A stretch of 64,000 nucleotides of DNA from DSVZ01 sp037439785 (GCA_037439785.1 JBBIVJ010000024.1:1-64000); one strand, 5' to 3'; shown: positions 15,266-24,143, counted from the first letter of the stretch. Translations and numbers: made by a program. The notes: generated from the sequence alone by a model not told the origin.

Positions 15266-16461
15266 AACGCGCGTCCGCATCCCCCCCGTGGGTGGCCCTC
15301 GCCTGTGGCGGGACCGGCGGACATTTGTTCCCCGGCCTGGCGGTGGGAGAGGTCCTCGAGGCCCGGGGGGTCGAGGTGCACTACCTGGTTTCCGCCAAGG
15401 AGGTGGACCAGCGCATCGTGCGCGGCCTGCCCCCCGAGCGGGTGGTGACCCTGCCCGTGGTGGGACTCAACGGCCGGGGCTGGCTGGCCTTTGGCCGGGC
15501 GTGGATGGCCTCCCGCCGGCAGGTGGTCCGGCAGTTTCGGCTCCGGCCCCCGGCCGCGGTGCTGGCGATGGGCAGCTTCACCAGCGCCCCGCCGATCCTG
15601 GCGGGAAAGCGGGTGGGAGCGACCACCCATCTGCACGAGGCCAACGCCATTCCCGGACGCGCCAACCGCTGGCTGGCCCACGTGGTGGACGAGGCGTTTG
15701 TGTACTTCCCCCGGGCGGCGGAACGGCTCTGGCATCCACGGGTGCAGGCCGTGGGCCTGCCGCTGCGCGAGGCGTTCCGGGCGCCCGAGCTGGATGCCGG
15801 CTCCTGCCGGCGGGCGCTGGGGCTGGACGCGGAGGCGCCGGTGCTCCTGGTCATGGGCGGCAGCCAGGGGGCGCATGCGCTGAACGAACTGGCCGTGCGC
15901 ACGCTGCCGGTGCTCCGGCTCTGGGTGCCCACGCTGCAGGTGCTGCACCTGACCGGCGCGGCAGATGGCGAGGCGGTGCGGCAGGCCTACCGCGCCGCCG
16001 GGGTGCCGGCGGTGGTGCGGCCGTTCCTGACCGAAATGGAGCTGGCCCTGGGGGCAGCCACGGTGGCGGTCAGCCGGGCCGGTGCCGGCAGCCTGGCCGA
16101 GTTTGCCGCGATGCGCCTGCCCGCGGTGCTCGTGCCCCTGCCCACCGCCGCCGACAACCACCAGTATCACAATGCCCGCGCCTTCGCCGATTCCGGTGCC
16201 GCCCGTCTCCTGCCCCAGGCCGAGGCCACCCCCGAATCCCTGACCCGCGAACTGCGCCCCCTGCTGCGCGAACCGGCCCGGCGCCACGCCCTCCAGCTCG
16301 GCCTGGCCCGCTGGCACACGCCGGAGGCGGCCGAACGCCTGGCCGGCGTGCTCCTCTGTGCCGTTGCCCCACGCAACCCCGCGGCTCCCGCCGCTGTGCC
16401 GGCCCCGGCCCGCGCACCGGCAACGGACGCCCAACCCCTGACATCCCCGCTTTCCCCATGA
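15262..16461 (+). CDS. murG: UDP-GlcNAc:lipid I GlcNAc transferase
   Basis: 399 residues with the GT28 N-terminal loop ACGGTGGHLFPGLAVGE, MGSFTSAPPILAGK, HEANAIPGRANR, and the C-terminal donor-binding VMGGSQGAHALNELA and SRAGAGSLAEFAA. It makes lipid II on the inner face of the membrane. A non-conserved Pro/Ala-rich tail of about 30 residues extends past the family end. The ATG at 15262 gives a 4-base overlap with ftsW, and its stop overlaps murB. murC, which commonly follows murG, is absent. Confidence 0.94.
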   Translation: MKRASASPPWVALACGGTGGHLFPGLAVGEVLEARGVEVHYLVSAKEVDQRIVRGLPPERVVTLPVVGLNGRGWLAFGRAWMASRRQVVRQFRLRPPAAVLAMGSFTSAPPILAGKRVGATTHLHEANAIPGRANRWLAHVVDEAFVYFPRAAERLWHPRVQAVGLPLREAFRAPELDAGSCRRALGLDAEAPVLLVMGGSQGAHALNELAVRTLPVLRLWVPTLQVLHLTGAADGEAVRQAYRAAGVPAVVRPFLTEMELALGAATVAVSRAGAGSLAEFAAMRLPAVLVPLPTAADNHQYHNARAFADSGAARLLPQAEATPESLTRELRPLLREPARRHALQLGLARWHTPEAAERLAGVLLCAVAPRNPAAPAAVPAPARAPATDAQPLTSPLSP

Positions 16462-17432
16462 CCGGTGCCGGCAGCCTTCCGTCCTCCGCCCCTGCACGGG
16501 TGGCGGCTTTTGACCGTGCCGAACGGGAGGCGCTGGCGGAGGCGTTGCGGAGCCGGTTGTCGGCCGAGGCGGGGGTGCGAGTGGATGAACCGCTGGCCCG
16601 CCGCACCACCCTGCGGGTAGGGGGGCCGGCGGACTGGTTCGTGGAACCGGCCTCCGAGGCGGACCTGGCGGAGGTGTTGCGATTCTGCGCCGACCGTGCC
16701 CTGCCGTGGCGGGTGCTTGGGCGGGGCTCGAACCTGCTGGTGCGGGACGGCGGCGTGCGGGGCGTGGTGGTAAGCCTCAGCCACCGATACTGGGCCCGCA
16801 TCGAGGTGCGGGGCGAGGAGGTCCACGCCGGCGCCGGCGCCCGGTTGAAGGAGGTCGCCGCGGCCGCGTTGCGGCACGGGCTGGCCGGGCTCGAGTTCCT
16901 CGAGGGCATCCCGGGCAGCGTGGGCGGGGCGTTGCGCATGAACGCTGGCGCGTTCCAGAGCTGGACCTTTGCCGTGCTGGAACGGCTGCGCTGGATGCGG
17001 TCGGACAGCAGCATCGAGGAACGACCGGCGGCCGACGTCCCCGCGCGGTACCGGGACTGCCCGTTGCTAGCCCGGGCGGTGGCCCTGGGCGCGGTCTTCC
17101 ACGGCCGTCCCGAGTCGCCGGAGGCGATCCGCGCCCGGATGAACGCCTACAGCGAGCGGCGGTGGCGGACGCAACCGCGGGAGCCCAGCGCCGGGTGCTT
17201 GTTCAAGAATCCGGAGGCCCTGCCCGCCGGCCGGCTCATCGCGGAGTTGGGGCTCAAAGGCACCGCCGTGGGCGGCGCCCGCGTGTCCGAAGTCCACGGC
17301 AACTTCGTCGTCACCCGTGCCGGCGCGCGCGCGCGGGACGTGCTCGATCTGCTGGAGCGGGTGCGGACCGCGGCCCGGACGCGGCGGGGCATCTGCCTGG
17401 AACCGGAAGTGGAAATCTGGGGGGAGGATTGA
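16458..17432 (+). CDS. murB: UDP-N-acetylenolpyruvoylglucosamine reductase
   Basis: 324 residues with the FAD-binding features RTTLRVGGPADWFVEP, VLGRGSNLLVRDGG and EGIPGSVGGALRMNAGAF, and the C-terminal FKNP and EVEIWGED. It reduces UDP-GlcNAc-enolpyruvate to UDP-MurNAc. The catalytic proton-donor position, Ser in E. coli MurB (GSFFKNP), is Cys here (C247 in SAGCLFKNP). The start overlaps the murG stop (ATGA). Confidence 0.93.
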   Translation: MTGAGSLPSSAPARVAAFDRAEREALAEALRSRLSAEAGVRVDEPLARRTTLRVGGPADWFVEPASEADLAEVLRFCADRALPWRVLGRGSNLLVRDGGVRGVVVSLSHRYWARIEVRGEEVHAGAGARLKEVAAAALRHGLAGLEFLEGIPGSVGGALRMNAGAFQSWTFAVLERLRWMRSDSSIEERPAADVPARYRDCPLLARAVALGAVFHGRPESPEAIRARMNAYSERRWRTQPREPSAGCLFKNPEALPAGRLIAELGLKGTAVGGARVSEVHGNFVVTRAGARARDVLDLLERVRTAARTRRGICLEPEVEIWGED

Positions 17433-17438
17433 GCGGGC

Positions 17439-18365
17439 ATGGGCGCCGGGCGACACGTGGTGGTGATGTGCGGGGGGCCCTCGGCCGAGCGGGAGGTGTC
17501 CCTGCGCTCGGGGGCGGCCGTGGCCGCCGCCCTGCGGGCGCGAGGGCATCGCGTGACCGAAGTGGACCCCGTGACGCCCGGCTGGACGCTGCCGCCGGAC
17601 ACCGAGGTGCTCTGCCTGATGTTGCACGGCACCTACGGCGAGGACGGCACCGTGCAGCGCGAGCTGGAGGCCCGCGGCGTGCCGTACACCGGGAGCGACG
17701 CCGAGGCCAGTCGGATTGCCTTCGACAAGGTCTGGACCAAACGCCGCTGTGTGGCGGCGGGCGTCCCCACCCCGCGCTTTCGGGTGCTGGCTGCGCCGCG
17801 GGCCGCCTGGCCCGAGGGGTGGGCGCCGCCGGCCGTGCTCAAGCCGGTGCGGCAGGGCTCGAGCGTGGGCCTGGAGATGCTCGCGCGAGCGGAGGATTTG
17901 GCCCCGGCCCTGGAACGGGTGTTGCGCCACGACACCGAGGCGCTGCTGGAGGCGCGCATTGCCGGCACCGAGACCACCGTTGCGGTGCTGGACGGCGAGG
18001 CACTGCCGGTCGTCGAGGTCTGCCCCCGTCAGGGCCCCTACGACTACGGCCACAAGTACACTGCCGGCCGGACCGACTACTTCTGCCCGGCGCGGCTGGA
18101 GGCTCCCATCACCCGGCGGGTACAGGCGGCGGCGCTGGGCGCCTGCCGGGCGGTGGGGGTGCGGGATTACGCGCGGGTGGATGTGATGGTGGACGCCGCC
18201 GGCCAACCCTGGGTGCTGGAAGTGAACACCCTGCCGGGCATGACCGAACTGAGTCTTTTTCCACGCGCGGCGGCGGCGGCCGGCCTGACGTTTCCCGAGT
18301 TGTGCGAGCGGCTGGTGGAGCTGGCCCTGCGGCGCGCCGGTGCCGCGGTGCCGACCGGACGTTGA
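17439..18365 (+). CDS. ddl: D-alanine--D-alanine ligase
   Basis: The 308-residue ATP-grasp protein has VMCGGPSAEREVSLRSG, MLHGTYGEDGTVQ, VLKPVRQGSSVGLEM, TETTVAVLDGEALPVVE, the Tyr-Asp loop YDYGHKYTAGRTDYFCPA and EVNTLPGMTELSLFP. It makes D-Ala-D-Ala for MurF. Length is normal. It starts 6 bases after murB and ends 1 base before ftsQ. Confidence 0.95.
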   Translation: MGAGRHVVVMCGGPSAEREVSLRSGAAVAAALRARGHRVTEVDPVTPGWTLPPDTEVLCLMLHGTYGEDGTVQRELEARGVPYTGSDAEASRIAFDKVWTKRRCVAAGVPTPRFRVLAAPRAAWPEGWAPPAVLKPVRQGSSVGLEMLARAEDLAPALERVLRHDTEALLEARIAGTETTVAVLDGEALPVVEVCPRQGPYDYGHKYTAGRTDYFCPARLEAPITRRVQAAALGACRAVGVRDYARVDVMVDAAGQPWVLEVNTLPGMTELSLFPRAAAAAGLTFPELCERLVELALRRAGAAVPTGR

Positions 18366-18366
18366 C

Positions 18367-19317
18367 ATGAGCTGGCGCCCTTCCCGCAACTTCAAACGCG
18401 CCCGCCGCCCCGCGGCGTTGCGGGTCCGTGCCGAGACGCGCGGCGGCGGCCTGACGGTGTGGCGGGTGCTGGCGGCGCTGGTACTGGCAGCCCTGGCCAC
18501 GGGGTTGGTGCAGACGGCGCGGCGGGGCTGGTTGGCACTGCGGGACGAGGTGCTGCTGCCGCCGCGGGTGTTCGGGCTGCACGCCGTCGAGGTGCATCCC
18601 GACCCGGTCTGGCTCTCCCGGCAGGACATTGTGCGGTGGACCGGGGTGCGGCCGGGCGACAATCTGCTGGCACTGGACCTGGACCGCATCAAGCGCGACC
18701 TCGAGCTGGTGCCCCAGATCGAGGAGGCGGCGCTGGAGCGGCTGCTGCCGGACCGGTTGCGCATCTGGGTGCGGGAGCGCCAGCCGGTGGCCCGCGTGCT
18801 CGCGGTGCGCGGCGAACACGGGCACCTGGTGCCGGCCACGTATTTCCTGGACGCGCGGGGACGGGTGATGCCGCCGCTGGCGGCAGGGCGGCCGGACCTT
18901 GAGGCGGCCCTGGAAAGCCTGCCGGTGGTAACCGGCCTGGGCGGGATGGCGTTGCGGGTGGGCCGGGAGGTGGATGCCCCCGCGCTGCGCGCCGCCCTCG
19001 AGGTGGTGGTGCGGTTTCCCCTCTCGCCCATGGCCGGGCGGGCGCAGCTGGCCACACTGGATGTGGCCGAGGCCGACCAGGTGCGGGTGCTGACCGTGGA
19101 GGGGGCGGAGGTGATCCTGCCGCTGCAACGACCGGAGGAACACCTGCACCGCTGGCGCCTGGTGGAGGAGGCGGGGGCGCGCGCCGGCCGCCAGATTCGC
19201 TGGTTGGACCTGTCGGTCACCAACAACTGTCCCCTGCTCTGGCAGGCGCCGGAGCGTGCGCCGGCCCCGCCGCCGCCGGCGGTCGAGACTTACCAACCCG
19301 GAGGCAGACATGTTTGA
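18367..19317 (+). CDS. ftsQ: FtsQ-type division protein with POTRA domain
   Basis: 316 residues: a basic cytoplasmic segment (about 1-30), a membrane helix (about 31-50), a POTRA domain (VFGLHAVEVHPDPVWLSRQDIVRWTG...) and a beta-domain with IWVRERQPVARVL and YFLDARGRVMPPL. It links FtsL/FtsB to the division machinery. The ATG at 18367 is preferred over an upstream one inside ddl. The last codons overlap the ftsA start. Confidence 0.9.
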   Translation: MSWRPSRNFKRARRPAALRVRAETRGGGLTVWRVLAALVLAALATGLVQTARRGWLALRDEVLLPPRVFGLHAVEVHPDPVWLSRQDIVRWTGVRPGDNLLALDLDRIKRDLELVPQIEEAALERLLPDRLRIWVRERQPVARVLAVRGEHGHLVPATYFLDARGRVMPPLAAGRPDLEAALESLPVVTGLGGMALRVGREVDAPALRAALEVVVRFPLSPMAGRAQLATLDVAEADQVRVLTVEGAEVILPLQRPEEHLHRWRLVEEAGARAGRQIRWLDLSVTNNCPLLWQAPERAPAPPPPAVETYQPGGRHV

Positions 19318-20542
19318 CCCCGCACCGCAAATCCTGGTGGGCCTGGAGATCGGGACGTCCAAGGTGTGCGCCGTGGTCGGCGAGCACAAGCCCGACGGCT
19401 CGCTCAGCATCCTGGGCGTCGGCCAGGCACGCTCGCGCGGCGTCCGCAAGGGCGAGATCGTGGACCAGACCACGGCCACCGAGGACGTGCGCACGGCCCT
19501 GGCCGAGGCCGAGCACATGGCCGACGTGGAAATTCGCAGCGTGTACCTGGGGGTGAGCGGCGCCCACCTCCAAAGCTTCAATCATCGCGGCCGCCACACC
19601 ATCCCCTCCCATGACCGCGAGATCATGGAGGAGGACGTGCAGGATGTGGTGCGCAACGCCAAGTCGTTCACCCTGCAGGCCGACCGCCACGTGGTGCACG
19701 TGGTGCGGCAGCATTTCATCGTGGATGGCCAGGCCGGCCTGATTGATCCGGTGGGCATGCCGGGGGCGCTGCTGGAGGTGGACGTGCACGTGGTCCACGG
19801 CCTGACCGCCCGCCTGCAACGCCCCATCCACGTGGTCAAGAACCTCCAGATCGAGGTCGAGAACCTGGTCTTCTCCGGCATCGCCTCGTCCCTCGCGGTA
19901 CTCAGCTCCCCGGACAAGCGCCGCGGCGTGCTGGTCATGGACCTGGGCGCGGGCATCACCGACTACGTGGCCTACGCCGACGGCCTCATCCGCCACACCG
20001 GCACCCTGGCGGTGGGTGGGGACCATGTCAGCGCCGACCTGGCCTGCGGTCTGAAGGTTGGTCTGGGCCGTGCCGAGGCGCTCAAGTGCAGCCACGGCGG
20101 CGTCCACCTCGACCCTGGTGACGAGGAACGCACCCTCTCCCTGCCCAGCGAGTCCGGCCTGCCCGACAAGGTGGTCAAGCTGGGGCACCTGCGTCGGATC
20201 ATGGCGCTGAGGCTGGAGGAGATTTTCGAGATCATTGCCGAGGACCTCGAGAAACAGAACCTCCTGGACCGCCTGCGGGCGGGGGTGGTGCTGTGCGGCG
20301 GCGGGGCCCGCGTGCCGGGCATCACCGAGCTGGCCGAGCGCGTGTTCGGCCTCCCCGCCAGCGTGGGGCGCACCCGCTCCCTCAGCGGCCTGGTGGCCAC
20401 GCTGGACCAGCCGGAATTCGCCACCGCCATCGGCCTGGTGAAATTCGGCTCTTTCCAAACCCCCCGCACGCCCACGCAACGCTGGCGGTGGCGCCTGCGG
20501 CAGACGCTCGGCCATCTGGGTTCGGTATTTCGCATGATCTGA
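19310..20542 (+). CDS. ftsA: Cell division protein FtsA
   Basis: The 410-residue actin-like ATPase has a phosphate-1 motif LVGLEIGTSKVCAVVG, the 1C domain region GVSGAHLQSFNHRG, phosphate-2 VMDLGAGITDYVAY and the adenosine motif VVLCGGGARVPGITELAE. It ends in an amphipathic membrane-targeting helix (RWRWRLRQTLGHLGSVFRMI). The first Asp of the phosphate-1 motif (GLDIGT in most FtsA) is Glu here. FtsA anchors FtsZ to the membrane. The ftsZ homologue starts 15 bases downstream. Confidence 0.93.
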   Translation: MFDPAPQILVGLEIGTSKVCAVVGEHKPDGSLSILGVGQARSRGVRKGEIVDQTTATEDVRTALAEAEHMADVEIRSVYLGVSGAHLQSFNHRGRHTIPSHDREIMEEDVQDVVRNAKSFTLQADRHVVHVVRQHFIVDGQAGLIDPVGMPGALLEVDVHVVHGLTARLQRPIHVVKNLQIEVENLVFSGIASSLAVLSSPDKRRGVLVMDLGAGITDYVAYADGLIRHTGTLAVGGDHVSADLACGLKVGLGRAEALKCSHGGVHLDPGDEERTLSLPSESGLPDKVVKLGHLRRIMALRLEEIFEIIAEDLEKQNLLDRLRAGVVLCGGGARVPGITELAERVFGLPASVGRTRSLSGLVATLDQPEFATAIGLVKFGSFQTPRTPTQRWRWRLRQTLGHLGSVFRMI

Positions 20543-20556
20543 AACCTCCCCCTGCC

Positions 20557-21912
20557 ATGCACGACCACCTCCCTGCTGCTCCGATTCCCAGCTCCGCCCC
20601 CGCCCCGTTGCCGGTTGCCCGCATCCTCGGCCTGGGCGGCGCCGGCATCCAGGCGGTGGAACAGATGTGCCGCGCAGGCCTCGAAGGCGCGGTCGGCATC
20701 GCCATCCACTCCGACGCCCGCTGTCTGGCCTCCTGTTCCCTGCCGGTCAAGCACCTGCTGGGCGGTCACGTCACCCGCGGCCTCAAGGCGGGGGACCCCG
20801 AGATGGCCCGGGCCCTGGCCGAGGCGGAGGTGGACGCGCTGCGGGAGCTGGGTCGGGGGGCGGACCTGGTGGTGATGGTGGCCGGCCTGGGGGGAAATAC
20901 CGCCGCCGGGGCCGCGCCCGTGCTGGCGCGGGCACTGCGCGAGACCCGGGCGTTGGTGCTGGCGCTGGTGGCCCTGCCGTTTGACTTCGAGGGGCGTCGC
21001 CGTCAGACCCAGGCCCGCGCCGCCCTGCGGGAGCTGCGGACCGCGGCCGACGCCGTGGTCAGCCTGCCCAACCAGAACGTGGTCGCCCTGCTGGATGCAC
21101 AGACCAGCCTCACCGAGGCGCTGCGGGTGATTGACGACCTGCTGGCCCGGGGGGTGCGGGGGCTGTTGCGGCTGTTGCGCCGCGACGGGCTCATCAACGT
21201 GGACTTCGGCGACCTCTGCCACGTGGTGCGGGGCCGCCAGGCGGAAAGCCGCCTCGCCACCGCCGAGGCCGCGGGCGAGCATCGGGCCCGTGAGGTGGTG
21301 GAACAACTGGCTCACAGCCCGCTGCTGGATCAGGGTCGGGCCCTGGCCCGCGCGGACGCCCTGCTGGTCAGCCTCACCGCCGGCCCGGGATTGGCGCTCG
21401 GGGAAGTCAACCAGGTCATGGAGCAAATCCAGCGCCTGGCCGCCCGGGCGCAGGTCATCATGGGCGCGCTCGTGGACCCGGCGCTGGACCAGCGGCTGGC
21501 GGTGACCCTGGTGGCGTCGGACAAAACCGGTCCCGCCCCGGTCGCGACGCCCTCCGCCGCGGACCGGGAGGTCGTCCCGGAACCGCCCGAGCCCGAACCT
21601 CCGGCCGGAGAGTTTCCGCCGCCGGCGGATCGGCCGGGTTCGGAGCGTGTGCCGACGCGGGGGGCGGCGTCCCGGGGGCAGCGCGGCGGGGAGCCGGGCC
21701 CGGAGTTGGAATTGCCGGGCCACGAGCGGGTGGGGTCGGCGGAGCCGGCGGCCTCCACGGCGCGCCCGGCCCGGCGCCGGCGACCGCAGCAAATCAGCCT
21801 GCCGCTGGAACCCATCGCCCGGGGACGCTTTGCCGGGACCGACCCCACGGTGCATCAGGGGGAGGACCTGGACCGGCCGACGTACCAGCGGCGGGGGGTG
21901 ACGCTGAACTGA
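20557..21912 (+). CDS. ftsZ: Divergent FtsZ homologue with altered tubulin signature
   Basis: 451 residues aligning with FtsZ throughout: GLGGAGIQAVEQM (25-37), AIHSDAR, TRGLKAGDPEMAR, PFDFEGRRR, SLPNQNVV, HSPLLDQGRALARADALLVSLTAGPGL and VIMGALVDPAL. The GTP-contacting signature GGGTGTG reads GGNTAAG (about 112-118) and TDAQ reads SDAR. The catalytic T7 loop is kept as GLINVDFGDL (N214, D216, D219). A Pro-rich linker of about 120 residues leads to a C-terminal peptide DRPTYQRRG that resembles the FtsA-binding tail. It may still polymerise, but GTP binding or exchange should differ from the norm. A second, normal FtsZ elsewhere cannot be excluded. Confidence 0.85.
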   Translation: MHDHLPAAPIPSSAPAPLPVARILGLGGAGIQAVEQMCRAGLEGAVGIAIHSDARCLASCSLPVKHLLGGHVTRGLKAGDPEMARALAEAEVDALRELGRGADLVVMVAGLGGNTAAGAAPVLARALRETRALVLALVALPFDFEGRRRQTQARAALRELRTAADAVVSLPNQNVVALLDAQTSLTEALRVIDDLLARGVRGLLRLLRRDGLINVDFGDLCHVVRGRQAESRLATAEAAGEHRAREVVEQLAHSPLLDQGRALARADALLVSLTAGPGLALGEVNQVMEQIQRLAARAQVIMGALVDPALDQRLAVTLVASDKTGPAPVATPSAADREVVPEPPEPEPPAGEFPPPADRPGSERVPTRGAASRGQRGGEPGPELELPGHERVGSAEPAASTARPARRRRPQQISLPLEPIARGRFAGTDPTVHQGEDLDRPTYQRRGVTLN

Positions 21913-21939
21913 GCGGCGGGGCCGGGGAGGCGGGGCGGG

Positions 21940-22497
21940 TCAGGCGCGCTCCATGTACTTCCCGGTGCGGGTGTCCACCTTGACCTTTTCGCCGGTGTTG
22001 ATGAACAGCGGCACCTGGATGGTGATGCCGGTTTCGAGGGTGGCCGGCTTTTGCACGTTGTTGGCCGAGTCGCCGCGGATGCCTTCCGGGGCGTCGGTCA
22101 CGGTGAGGATCACCGCGGCGGGCAGTTCGATCTGAACGGCGCGTTCCTCGACAAAGGTGACCGTGACGGGGGTGTTCTCGACCAGGTAGTCTTTGGCCTC
22201 GCCGATGAGTTCGGGCGAGAGGGTGACCGTTTCGAAGGTCTCCGGGTCGGTGAACACGTAATCGGCGCCGTCCTTGTAGCTGAATTCCATCTTGCGGTTG
22301 ACCAGCGGGACCACCTCGACGCGCTCGGTGGAGCTGAAGCGGACATCGGAGGACTTGCCGGTGCGCACGCTGCGCAGGGTGGCCTGGACGAAGGCGCGGA
22401 GGTTGCCGGGGGTGCGGTGCTGGGTGTCGAGGACCACGCACACCTCGCCGTTGTGCATGATCGCCATGCCTTTTCTGAGGTCGTTTGCGAGTGCCAT
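21940..22497 (-). CDS. efp: Translation elongation factor P
   Basis: The 185-residue protein has the three beta-barrel domains of EF-P, with RTGKSSDVRFSSTERVEVV, MEFSYKDGADYVFTDPETFE, DSANNVQKPATLETG and VPLFINTGEKVKVDTRTGKY. It rescues ribosomes stalled at polyproline. The tip loop, PGKGQAF with a modified Lys in E. coli, is PGNLRAF here: Asn32 replaces Lys and Arg34 lies two residues on. It is convergent with ftsZ, with a 27-base gap. The ATG at 22497 matches the family start; an upstream in-frame ATG adds only unconserved residues. Confidence 0.95.
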   Translation of the reverse strand: MALANDLRKGMAIMHNGEVCVVLDTQHRTPGNLRAFVQATLRSVRTGKSSDVRFSSTERVEVVPLVNRKMEFSYKDGADYVFTDPETFETVTLSPELIGEAKDYLVENTPVTVTFVEERAVQIELPAAVILTVTDAPEGIRGDSANNVQKPATLETGITIQVPLFINTGEKVKVDTRTGKYMERA

Positions 22498-22903
22498 AAG
22501 GTGCTTCCGAGGGCGGGACGCCGCTGCCGGGTTCCCGCCAGAAGGGCGGACAGTATCGGGCACGACGCCGAGTGCAAGCGCGCATTGCGGAGTCGCGGCT
22601 CTCTGAGGCTCTGCGCAGCGGGGAAGCCCAGGGCAATTGTCCGGACATGCCCGCCCTTCGGGACCGCCGCCGCCGGCGGGGGTTCCACCGACGCGTTGCC
22701 ACGGCCCGGCCAGCAGGGGGTGAAAGGCACGTCACGAGGGCGCCGACAGGACGGGGATTGGGGGCCTTGCCTCGTCAATTCGCCATCGTGTCAGTCAAAC
22801 ATGCGGGGGATGCGGGGAGCGGCAAAGAGTCTACAGTCTCCGAAACACGGTCCGGATTACAGCGGGCTGTTCCCGCCGGTGTCGGTGCGGGCGGAGGCGG
22901 GGA
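22498..22903. other. Intergenic region upstream of efp
   Basis: 406 bases between the DUF6807 gene and efp, both on the minus strand. No protein or RNA family was recognised. It must hold the efp promoter, but no pair of hexamers is convincing. Confidence 0.4.
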
Positions 22904-24025
22904 TCAGCGGGCGGGCGGGCGGGTCAGTTCCTCCACCCATTTCTGGTAACGGGCCTCGAGGGCCTCCGGGCCGGGATGGTCGGCGCGGACCACCACCAGG
23001 TAATCCAGCCGGAAGCGGTCGCCGCGCCGGTAGGTCAGGGGGGTCTGATCGAGCCCCTGGGTGGCGGAGAGGTAGGCAAAGGGTTCGAGCATGCTGAAGA
23101 AGCGGCCGGAGCCGGCGTTGCCGGGCGCGGCGAAGATCGCCACCAGGGCCTCGCGGCCGTCCACCTGACCGAGGGTGGCGGCCCAGCGCGCGGGGATGAC
23201 CTCGCCGGTTTGCCGGGCCGGGTAGGGGGTGTTTTCCGAGTTCAGGTGACGGGCCTTGAGATCAAAGTCGCGCACGAAGCGCAGACCCAGGCCGTGGTAG
23301 GGGGTGCCGCTGAGGGTCACGGTTTCCGCGCCGCGCCCCACGGTGAACTCGGACCGCCAGTGCAGCGCCACCTCGCCGGCGTTGACGTCCACGGTCAGGG
23401 TCAGGGTGCGCGTTTCCAGCAGCAGGGCCACGGCATAGGCGTTGGTGGTGGTGCGGTGGGCATTGGGCAGCCAGGCCGTTTGATGGGCGAAGACCGCCTG
23501 CGGCAGGCCGGCGGGGCTTTTGCCCACGTACCGCATCGGCAGCGGCGCGGCGCGCTGCACGCCGGGGTTGAGCTGTTCCTCCCAGAAATTGGTGCCGTTG
23601 ACGGTGATGGCGTACATCAGGCCGTGGTGGTGGAGGTGGTCCGGCGGGGCATCCAGCAGGAGGTTGTCGCCGCGCAGGGTGCGGAACTCCTTCACGTACG
23701 GCTTGTAGTTCGTCGGCGCCATCGAGTAGCGCAGCAGCTCGCGGCCGAGGAACTTCACCTCGATCTCCTGGATCGCGGGACGCACGATCATCTGGATCGC
23801 CTCGGACTCGAGCACGAAGTCCTCCAGACCCCGGCGCGGGCGCACGCGGGTGTTGGGAGCGGATGGTGCCCGGACCTCTCCCGGTCCGGCGGGGGGAGGC
23901 GGCGAGGTTTCGGCGGCCATGGCGGTGCCGGCCAGGGTCCCACCCAGAAGGGTGGCGAGGGCAAGGCGGACCCCACGCGCGCGCGTGCGGGTCGTGGGCG
24001 CTTGGGCAGGCTTCATGGTGGTCAC
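22904..24025 (-). CDS. Secreted DUF6807 (PmoA-like) family protein
   Basis: 373 residues with a cleavable signal peptide (ARGVRLALATLLGGTLAGTA-MAA) and the family core LLRYSMAPTNYKPYVKEF, then LLLDAPPDHLHHHGLMYA with its His cluster, and the C-terminal FAYLSATQGLDQTPLTYRRG and RLDYLVVV. The fold is expected to be a galactose-mutarotase-like beta-sandwich. DUF6807 proteins are frequent in Verrucomicrobiota and Planctomycetota, often near glycan degradation genes. The database name 'methane oxygenase PmoA' does not imply methane oxidation. The biochemical function is unknown. A promoter region is shared with the divergent small gene at 24144. Confidence 0.88.
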   Translation of the reverse strand: MTTMKPAQAPTTRTRARGVRLALATLLGGTLAGTAMAAETSPPPPAGPGEVRAPSAPNTRVRPRRGLEDFVLESEAIQMIVRPAIQEIEVKFLGRELLRYSMAPTNYKPYVKEFRTLRGDNLLLDAPPDHLHHHGLMYAITVNGTNFWEEQLNPGVQRAAPLPMRYVGKSPAGLPQAVFAHQTAWLPNAHRTTTNAYAVALLLETRTLTLTVDVNAGEVALHWRSEFTVGRGAETVTLSGTPYHGLGLRFVRDFDLKARHLNSENTPYPARQTGEVIPARWAATLGQVDGREALVAIFAAPGNAGSGRFFSMLEPFAYLSATQGLDQTPLTYRRGDRFRLDYLVVVRADHPGPEALEARYQKWVEELTRPPAR

Positions 24026-24143
24026 GATGTTGGCCTCAACATGCCGGGGACCGGGCGGGCTGGCTAGCCCGAAGCTGTCCCGCCGCCGGCGCGGCTTGCG
24101 GCAAACGGTTGCCGGTGGTCGCCCGGACCGCTAGAGTGCCGGC

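Noticed and set aside
22904..24025. Particulate methane monooxygenase subunit (PmoA)
   Set aside because: The sequence is the secreted DUF6807 family, whose database nickname mentions PmoA; it lacks the membrane helices and metal ligands of real PmoA.
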